Source of the DNA: Desulfocapsaceae bacterium
GTDB taxonomy: Bacteria; Desulfobacterota; Desulfobulbia; Desulfobulbales; Desulfocapsaceae
Direction: 5' to 3'
Assembly: GCA_029934775.1 (NCBI GenBank)
Contig: JAOZLO010000052.1
Coordinates: 1-11,376, forward strand
DNA: 11,376 nt
In this document: positions 6,367 through 11,376 of the stretch, one piece after another
How positions within the stretch are numbered: the first letter of the stretch is position 1
How the letters are laid out: the number at the start of each line of letters is the position of its first letter
The notes under the pieces: generated by a model
Databases searched by the model: none
What the model was told of the DNA's origin: nothing
What the model saw: only the letters and a program-made list of their open reading frames with translations
Made by a program: the position numbers and the translations under genes

Positions 6367-7590
6367 TCACCCAATCATCTGATTCATCTCAAAAATAGGC
6401 AGCAGGATAGAGAGAACTACAAAACCCACAGCAGCTCCCATTGCCACTATCATAACAGGTTCTATCAATGAGGTCATACCCATTATTGCTGTTTCCACCT
6501 CTCTCTCATAAGCTTTTGCAACTTTCTTCAGCATCTGCTCGAGATTCCCACTCTGTTCACCAACAGCAATCATCTGAACAAACATGGGAGGAAACCATTC
6601 AGAAGAAGAGAGAGAGTCAGCCATATTCTGACCTTTCTGAATTTGCACCATGGTGTCGTCAATTACTCCAGCGACATGGACATTATCTATCAATGTACGC
6701 ACGATCCCCATTGAAGTCATAAGACCTACACCGCTGCCAAGCAAACTCCCCAGAGTAGAAGCAAATCTGGCCAGAAGTACTTTTCGGACAACCGGTCCAA
6801 TCACAGGGCTCTTCAGTTTAACAATATCCCATTGACTACGACCATATTCTCTCTGTACAAACCAGTTAGTACCAATAACAACCAGAAGACCTGTAGCGAG
6901 CAGACCCCACCAGTAGTCTTTAAGAATATCACTCAAGGCAATGAGAAAAAGAGTCGGCAGCGGTAATACCTTGTCCATATCAGTAAAAACTTGCGTAATA
7001 TTAGGAACAATGTAAGTGATCAAAACAAAAAGAATTGCCGTACCGATAAATGCCATAAAAATAGGATAGATCAAAGCAGCGCGTAGCCTTCCCTTAAGAG
7101 CCTCCTGCTTTTCGCCAAAATCGGCCAACTTCTCTAGAACCACATCGAGTGAACCGGATGCTTCTCCGGCCCGCACCATGTTAATATAGACAGAAGAGAA
7201 CAATTTCGGGTGCTCTGCAACTGCCTGGGTAAGCGTATTCCCCTCATTTACTGACTCTTTAATCTGGGCAATAACCCTTTTCAAAGTTGCATTTACTGTC
7301 TGCTCAACGAGAGAGCTAAGACCCTGGATCAGCGGAATACCAGCACCCAGCAACGTTGCCAGTTGTCTTGTCAGAACAGTTATTTCCTCAGCCGATACCC
7401 GCTCAAAAAGGCCTAAAGAGACGCCTCTTTTCCCGGCAGATCCGGATTTACTCCTGCTCTCTTTAATAGAAACAGGGTATTTCCCTGAAGAGCGAAGTTT
7501 CAATCTGGCCTGCGACTCACTTTCGGCATCAATTATCCCCTTTGTATTCTTTCCTTTTTTATCAAGAGCTCGGTATTCATATACTGGCAT
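6367..7590 (-). CDS. gspF: Type II secretion inner-membrane platform protein GspF
   Basis: GspF is the polytopic inner-membrane protein of the T2SS platform that works with the GspE ATPase and GspL/M to feed pseudopilins into the growing pseudopilus. It has 407 residues, full length for the family, from ATG 7590. The N-terminal cytoplasmic start MPVYEYRALDKKGK is typical. Two T2SSF domains are at about 72-195 and 275-398, each with the family's VRAGEASGSLD or VGEQSGNLE type of motif. Predicted membrane helices are at 172-196, 227-246 and 378-400, the usual arrangement. It is the first gene of the minus-strand operon; gspE, which commonly precedes it, is absent here because a divergent promoter region and gspA follow. 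The upstream ribosome binding site is weak. Confidence 0.97.
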   Translation of the reverse strand: MPVYEYRALDKKGKNTKGIIDAESESQARLKLRSSGKYPVSIKESRSKSGSAGKRGVSLGLFERVSAEEITVLTRQLATLLGAGIPLIQGLSSLVEQTVNATLKRVIAQIKESVNEGNTLTQAVAEHPKLFSSVYINMVRAGEASGSLDVVLEKLADFGEKQEALKGRLRAALIYPIFMAFIGTAILFVLITYIVPNITQVFTDMDKVLPLPTLFLIALSDILKDYWWGLLATGLLVVIGTNWFVQREYGRSQWDIVKLKSPVIGPVVRKVLLARFASTLGSLLGSGVGLMTSMGIVRTLIDNVHVAGVIDDTMVQIQKGQNMADSLSSSEWFPPMFVQMIAVGEQSGNLEQMLKKVAKAYEREVETAIMGMTSLIEPVMIVAMGAAVGFVVLSILLPIFEMNQMIG

Positions 7591-7758
7591 GGCAGATACC
7601 CGAATCTATAGCAAAATATTTTGCAACGCCATCTAAAGAAAACAGCAATGTTTGAGTTTTCACCTTATATCGTATAGTATATTACTATTTGGTTTTCCGG
7701 ATAACAAGGAGCGAATTTTCTGTTTGTAAACATGTTTTTCAATTAATGTACAAACCTC
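7591..7758. promoter_or_regulatory. Divergent gspF / gspA intergenic region with inverted repeats
   Basis: This AT-rich gap of 168 bp must serve both gspF (minus) and gspA (plus). It contains a perfect dyad ATAGTA-TAT-TACTAT at 7674-7688, a 10-bp palindrome AAACATGTTT at 7728-7737, and a 7-bp inverted repeat GTTTGTA (7722-7728) with TACAAAC (7749-7755), whose right arm ends 3 nt before the gspA ATG. A weak plus-strand promoter could use TTGAGT at 7652-7657 with TATAGT or TAGTAT near 7673-7680. A weak minus-strand one could use TTGTTA at 7707-7702 with TAATAT at 7684-7679. Both would place the 7674-7688 dyad at a -10 box. No Shine-Dalgarno lies at a normal distance before gspA. Confidence 0.4.
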
Positions 7759-8868
7759 ATGTATACTCAATATTTTGACCTGAAAGAAAAGCCTTTTGCA
7801 ATAGCTCCTGACCCCAGATATCTCTACATGAGCAAGTTGCATCGTGAGGCTTTTGCCCACCTTCTCTATGGTATCAGCAGCGATGGCTGCCTGATATTGT
7901 TAACAGGAGATGTGGGGACGGGAAAAACGACAGTCAGTCGCTGTCTCATAGAACAAATCCCGGAAAAAACAAACATCGCACTGATTCTCAATCCTGTACT
8001 GACAATTGCCGAACTGCTCAAAACAATATGTGAAGAACTTCATATTCCTGTCCCCAACAATTCGTCTTCAGCCAAAACATACATCGATAACCTGAACAGT
8101 TACCTCCTTGACGCGCATTCTAAAGGCAAGAGTACTGCACTGTTAATTGACGAGGCACAAAACCTCGACATCAAGGTGCTGGAGCAACTGCGACTACTCA
8201 CGAACCTTGAGACAAACACCCATAAATTATTACAGATAGTACTCCTTGGTCAGCCTGAGTTACGGGATATACTGAGCAGTCCACAACTCACCCAGATCAA
8301 CCAGCGTATCACTTCGAGATACCATCTCCAGCCATTACAGCCGGGTGATGTAGAAAAATATATCCACCACAGGATCAACATAGCTGGTGGACCCGGCAGT
8401 TCACTCTTTTCTGCGAGAGCAATCAAACACATAGTTAAAACTTCAAAAGGTATCCCTCGAATAATAAATATATTGTGCGATCGCGGACTTCTGGGGGCTT
8501 ATGCAGAAAACAAAAACCATGTCGATCTGAAAATAATTAAAAAAGCGGCAAGGGAGGTATCAAACGGACAGAACCAATCTCTTTTTTCACCGAAACGACT
8601 GACACTCGCCCTGCTGTTTCTACTGCTTGGAGTATGTTTACCGGCAGGATATTATTATATGACTCGCGATCCTCTTCTTTTTCAATCGCCCACAACGGAG
8701 ACACAACAGGCGACAAAACCGGAAACCCCGGCACCCAAAAAGAATACACAGTCACCGCGGCAACGTGTAATAATTATTAATCCTGTACATTATGATACTG
8801 CTTTAAAGGAAGATATAAATCCAGATCTGAATGGAGAAAATTCTGTTAAACTCAAACCAGAAAAATAG
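7759..8868 (+). CDS. gspA: ExeA/GspA-type AAA+ ATPase
   Basis: GspA is an inner-membrane ATPase that with GspB helps carry the secretin GspD through the peptidoglycan into the outer membrane. The 369-residue product begins MYTQYFDLKEKPFAIAPDPRYLYMS, the hallmark ExeA start. Walker A is GDVGTGKTT at 50-58 and Walker B is ALLIDEAQ at 127-134. A LLGQPELRD sensor-like segment is at 162-170 and a sensor-2-like GIPRIINILCD at 231-241. One membrane helix at about 281-300 leaves a 69-residue Pro/Thr/Lys-rich periplasmic tail. I see no C-terminal peptidoglycan-binding domain of the kind carried by the longer Aeromonas ExeA. The gene is 9 nt upstream of gspB and divergent from gspF, which supports a T2SS role over the many ExeA-like ATPases elsewhere. 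Confidence 0.9.
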   Translation: MYTQYFDLKEKPFAIAPDPRYLYMSKLHREAFAHLLYGISSDGCLILLTGDVGTGKTTVSRCLIEQIPEKTNIALILNPVLTIAELLKTICEELHIPVPNNSSSAKTYIDNLNSYLLDAHSKGKSTALLIDEAQNLDIKVLEQLRLLTNLETNTHKLLQIVLLGQPELRDILSSPQLTQINQRITSRYHLQPLQPGDVEKYIHHRINIAGGPGSSLFSARAIKHIVKTSKGIPRIINILCDRGLLGAYAENKNHVDLKIIKKAAREVSNGQNQSLFSPKRLTLALLFLLLGVCLPAGYYYMTRDPLLFQSPTTETQQATKPETPAPKKNTQSPRQRVIIINPVHYDTALKEDINPDLNGENSVKLKPEK

Positions 8869-8877
8869 ATCGGGCTC

Positions 8878-9513
8878 ATGTCGTATATTTTAGATGCGCT
8901 GAAAAAATCGGACAGAGAACGACAACGGGGGAAAGTTCCCAGCCTCAACTCCATACATGACCCTTCTCTTGCCACACCTTTGAACCGCTCCAGCGGTAAG
9001 CGGGCAAAATCTGTTTTCATGGCTGCAGGTCTCATCCTGCTCGTCTGTATTTCGGCAATAACATGGTACTGGTCAAAAAATTCCAGAAATACAGATTTAC
9101 AGATACTTCAGGAAGAGACCAGAATAACAATTACCGAACCGGAATTAAACAGACCGTCGGTATCTAAAACAGAGCCTCTGAAAGAAAACAACATATCCCC
9201 TCCCCCGTCACCCGTTATAACAGCCCGTTCAAAAAAATTAACTGTGCTGACTGATAAAGCAAATCCTTCAGAGGAAAAGGGCGATATCCCCAATTTAGAA
9301 GACCTTTCAGGCTCAATACGAGCGGCTATCCCAGATCTCCATCTTGCAGGGCACACCTACTCAGAAAACCCGACAAAACGAATGATCATCATAAACGATA
9401 CTATTCTCCGAGAAGGAGACAGACTCGACGAAACTATCAAACTAGTTGAAATCACCTGGACTGGTGTGGTCCTGGACTACAACGGTGAGCAATTTACGGT
9501 AGATATCGAATAG
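8878..9513 (+). CDS. gspB: Type II secretion assembly protein GspB
   Basis: GspB pairs with GspA in the inner membrane and acts in outer-membrane assembly of the T2SS secretin. The 211-residue product opens MSYILDALKKSDRERQRGKVP, the conserved cytoplasmic start of GspB. One membrane helix is at about 46-65 (VFMAAGLILLVCISAITWYW). A Pro-rich periplasmic linker runs to about 140, and the C-terminal T2SSB domain spans about 142-211, with AAIPDLHLAGHTYSENP, RMIIINDTILREGD, and a final strand ending GEQFTVDIE. The domain order and size fit the family. It follows gspA by 9 nt in one operon. Its TAG is one base from the stop of the opposing dehydrogenase gene, so there is no separate terminator between the two. 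Confidence 0.95.
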   Translation: MSYILDALKKSDRERQRGKVPSLNSIHDPSLATPLNRSSGKRAKSVFMAAGLILLVCISAITWYWSKNSRNTDLQILQEETRITITEPELNRPSVSKTEPLKENNISPPPSPVITARSKKLTVLTDKANPSEEKGDIPNLEDLSGSIRAAIPDLHLAGHTYSENPTKRMIIINDTILREGDRLDETIKLVEITWTGVVLDYNGEQFTVDIE

Positions 9514-9514
9514 T

Positions 9515-10273
9515 TCAGCAGGCGGACCAGCCACAATCGATGGTAAAATCAGTACCGGTCATACAGCCGGCAGCATCGGAACAGAGATACAAAACCGCGG
9601 CACCGATCTCATTCGGTTCAATCATCCTTTTGACAGCAGCCTTCTTGAGCATGATGCTGCCGATGACTTCATCCCTGGAGACTGAGTGGGATTTTGCCAG
9701 CGCGTCGATCTGGTTATCGACCAATGGCGTACGCACATATCCAGGACAGATGGCATTAACAGTTATACCGTGGGGACCACCTTCCAGAGCAGCAGTCTTA
9801 GTCAGTCCCATAAGCCCATGTTTAGCGCTGATATAAGCTGATTTAAACTCACTTGCACGTATACCATGAACTGAACCGATATTAATGATTCTCCCCCACC
9901 CAGACGCCTTCATATATGGCCATGCATACCTGGTAAGCAGAAAAGGAGCGGTGAGCATAAGACTTATTATGAAGTCCCATTTATCCTCGGGAAAATTCTC
10001 TACCGGGCTTACATGCTGAATACCGGCATTGTTAACCAGAACATCAACTGAACCATATTGGGACTTAGCCGCGTCGATCAATGCCCGGCAGGCAACACGT
10101 TCTGTCAGATCGGCATGGACGAAATACGCACCAAGCCGATTGGCCTGGTGCTGCCCTTCTATTTTATTCACATCAGCCATAACCACTCGATAGTTATCCC
10201 CTGCAAGAGATTCAGCGATAGCCAGACCAATGCCGCTGGCAGCACCGGTGATAACAGCAACTCTCTGTGACAT
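9515..10273 (-). CDS. bdhA: 3-Hydroxybutyrate dehydrogenase-like short-chain dehydrogenase
   Basis: The family oxidises (R)-3-hydroxybutyrate to acetoacetate with NAD+, linking ketone-body or polyhydroxybutyrate metabolism to acetyl-CoA. The 252-residue product fits. ATG 10273 has GAGGAGA six to seven bases upstream. The nucleotide-binding TGAASGIG is at 9-16 and NNAG at 81-84, with an Asp at the end of the second strand (about 34) that favours NAD. Ser134, Tyr147 and Lys151 are the catalytic triad. Gln86, His136, Lys144 and Gln188 align with the substrate-binding residues of Pseudomonas fragi 3-hydroxybutyrate dehydrogenase, and AICPGYVRTPLV is present. Position 106, the tetrad Asn in that enzyme, is Met (codon ATG, 9958-9956), which may lower or change activity. 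It converges on gspB and has no visible tie to secretion. Confidence 0.85.
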   Translation of the reverse strand: MSQRVAVITGAASGIGLAIAESLAGDNYRVVMADVNKIEGQHQANRLGAYFVHADLTERVACRALIDAAKSQYGSVDVLVNNAGIQHVSPVENFPEDKWDFIISLMLTAPFLLTRYAWPYMKASGWGRIINIGSVHGIRASEFKSAYISAKHGLMGLTKTAALEGGPHGITVNAICPGYVRTPLVDNQIDALAKSHSVSRDEVIGSIMLKKAAVKRMIEPNEIGAAVLYLCSDAAGCMTGTDFTIDCGWSAC

Positions 10274-10280
10274 TACAAGC

Positions 10281-10287
10281 TCTCCTC
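10281..10287 (-). promoter_or_regulatory. Ribosome binding site of the dehydrogenase gene
   Basis: The minus strand reads GAGGAGA, then seven bases, then the ATG at 10273. It is the strongest Shine-Dalgarno sequence in the window and fixes this start. Confidence 0.75.
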
Positions 10288-10302
10288 AGTTGGTGATAAG
10301 CA

Positions 10303-10333
10303 ATTGTTTTTTAAGATCATCTCAAAAAACAAT
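10303..10333. repeat. 31-bp dyad in the dehydrogenase leader
   Basis: ATTGTTTTTT (10303-10312) and AAAAAACAAT (10324-10333) are a perfect 10-bp inverted repeat. The 11-nt centre carries its own small dyad AGAT-C-ATCT, so one mismatched base pair separates an almost complete 31-bp symmetry. It begins 30 nt upstream of the dehydrogenase ATG and lies between that gene and its probable promoter. It could be a DNA operator or an RNA hairpin in the leader; the A/T stem without a GC core argues against an ordinary terminator. Confidence 0.6.
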
Positions 10334-10352
10334 CCTCTGCCGTGCAGAATAC

Positions 10353-10367
10353 TCATTAAATTAATGA
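10353..10367. repeat. 15-bp perfect palindrome TCATTAA-A-TTAATGA
   Basis: Seven-base arms pair perfectly around one central base. It lies in the 223-bp divergent gap (10274-10496) between the dehydrogenase gene and pyrC, about 130 bp before pyrC. A dimeric regulator site is the natural reading. A further 10-bp palindrome, ACTATATAGT, is at 10383-10392 and offers a TATAGT -10-like box on either strand, but I found no well-spaced -35 for it. Nothing else in this gap looks like a gene or terminator. Confidence 0.5.
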
Positions 10368-10496
10368 AATAAGTCCTCAAATACTATATAGTTATTGTCA
10401 TTTCAATATGATAATTTAAATACCTTTATAAGGACGAAGTGTACAAAACCTTACAATTCATTTCAAGTCCTGGGTAAAAGAAAAGGTCAAATAATA

Positions 10497-11376
10497 ATGG
10501 ATTTAACACTCAATTCCCCACTGGACATGCACCTTCACCTGAGGGAAGCAGAGATGCTGCGGCTGGTAGCCCCTTTCTCAGCCAAATCATTCGCCGGTGC
10601 AGTTATCATGCCGAACCTCATCTCACCGATCGATTCGCTGAAAAAACTCAAGCAATATCGGAATGAAATTACCACAGCCTGCGCAGGCGAGTCTTTTGAG
10701 CCATACATGACCCTTTTTTTCCGTCCCTACAGCCGATCAGAACTTGAATCTGCCAAGAAACATATCATTGGCATCAAACTGTACCCGGCGGGCGTAACAA
10801 CACAAAGCGACAACGGAGTAACCGATTTTACAGCTATCGAAACAACCCTGGACACAATGCAGGAACTGGGAATCCCCCTGCTGGTGCATGGGGAAACTGA
10901 TGGTTTCGTCATGAAAAGAGAGCAGGATTTTCTTTCTGTTTATCAGGGAATTGCCAGGAATTTCCCCAAACTGCATATAATAATGGAGCATATTACCACT
11001 GAAGCAGCAGTACGCTTTCTAGAAAAATTTAACAACGTATCGGCAACCATCACCCTCCACCATCTTATGATCACACTTGATGATGTTGTTGGCGGTTTGA
11101 TGCAGCCCGATCTTTTCTGTAAACCAATCGCTAAGACCCCATCCGACCGGGAAGCACTGCGTGAAGCAGTATTCAGCGGAAACGAAAAAATCATGTTCGG
11201 CTCCGATTCCGCCCCCCATCCGCGACACAAAAAAGAATGCGTCGGATGTGCTGCCGGCATTTTCACATCGCCGGTAGCCCTGCCTTTACTGGCTCAAATC
11301 TTTGAGGAAGAGAACTGCCTCGATAAAATCCAATGTTTTATCAGTGATAACGCCCGGAAACGATACGGAATAACCC
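10497..11376 (+). CDS. pyrC: Dihydroorotase PyrC, cut by right edge
   Basis: PyrC closes N-carbamoyl-L-aspartate to dihydroorotate in the third step of pyrimidine synthesis. I translated this frame from ATG 10497; 293 codons are open to the right edge, so roughly 50 residues are missing compared with the 348-residue Escherichia coli enzyme. Zinc-site residues are in place: His12 and His14 in DMHLHLR, Lys94 (the carboxylated lysine) in GIKLYPAG, His131 in LVHGE, His165 in EHITT, and Asp237 in FGSDSAPH. MPNL at 38-41 and ITLHHLM at 185-191 are also family features. This is the E. coli-like class, not the longer type found with PyrB. An AAAGG lies about 11 nt before the ATG. The gene stands alone and divergent from the dehydrogenase gene, with no secretion link. 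Confidence 0.95.
   Translation, partial: MDLTLNSPLDMHLHLREAEMLRLVAPFSAKSFAGAVIMPNLISPIDSLKKLKQYRNEITTACAGESFEPYMTLFFRPYSRSELESAKKHIIGIKLYPAGVTTQSDNGVTDFTAIETTLDTMQELGIPLLVHGETDGFVMKREQDFLSVYQGIARNFPKLHIIMEHITTEAAVRFLEKFNNVSATITLHHLMITLDDVVGGLMQPDLFCKPIAKTPSDREALREAVFSGNEKIMFGSDSAPHPRHKKECVGCAAGIFTSPVALPLLAQIFEEENCLDKIQCFISDNARKRYGIT

Noticed and set aside
7759..8868. Transposition-type AAA ATPase (IS21 or TniB-like) instead of GspA
   Set aside because: The ExeA start motif, membrane helix at 281-300 and adjacent gspB fit GspA; no transposase or terminal repeats are present.
10303..10333. Intrinsic terminator in the dehydrogenase-pyrC gap
   Set aside because: The stem is almost all A/T and lies between two divergent genes, upstream of both, where a terminator is not expected.

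Overview
The window looks like chromosome of a Gram-negative bacterium of moderate GC content, most probably a Desulfobulbales-like member of the Desulfobacterota (old Deltaproteobacteria). That placement is an inference from the type II secretion (T2SS) gene style, the delta-60/CFI-box protein and the overall gene mix; no rRNA or other marker is present. Nearly everything is coding. The three largest non-coding gaps are 117, 168 and 223 bp. I see no tRNA, rRNA, CRISPR array, insertion sequence or prophage gene.

Positions 1-7590 are a minus-strand T2SS operon, transcribed right to left: gspF, then a large non-Gsp gene, then gspG, gspH, gspI, gspJ, gspK and the 5' two thirds of gspL, which runs off the left edge. 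From gspG to gspL the genes are fused head to tail (overlaps of about 59 and 8 nt, gaps of 2, 3 and 22 nt). The products are the inner-membrane platform (GspF, GspL), the major pseudopilin (GspG) and the four minor pseudopilins (GspH, I, J, K). gspC, gspD, gspE, gspM and the prepilin peptidase gene are not in the window; gspE is notably not next to gspF.

The most unusual part is the gene at 3931-6249, between gspF and gspG. It encodes an exported protein of about 772 residues with a signal peptide, seven delta-60-type repeats that could form a seven-bladed beta-propeller, and an Fn3-like domain interrupted by a Cys-rich insert. The insert carries three identical DNDQMSE repeats. At the C-terminus is a CFI-box sorting-type domain followed by a last hydrophobic helix. 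The gene has its own good ribosome binding site and a plausible promoter bracketed by direct repeats. A surface or secreted client, or a processing partner, encoded inside the secretion operon is the best candidate here for an undescribed system.

Positions 7759-9513 hold gspA and gspB on the plus strand, divergent from gspF. They encode an ExeA-type ATPase and its GspB partner, which in known systems help place the secretin in the outer membrane across peptidoglycan. The 168-bp divergent gap holds inverted repeats.

Positions 9515-10273 (minus) encode a 3-hydroxybutyrate dehydrogenase-like SDR that converges on gspB with one base between the stop codons. All the substrate-pocket residues I could align are kept, but the catalytic-tetrad Asn is replaced by Met. 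A 223-bp divergent gap with two strong dyads separates it from pyrC (plus, cut by the right edge), the dihydroorotase of pyrimidine synthesis.
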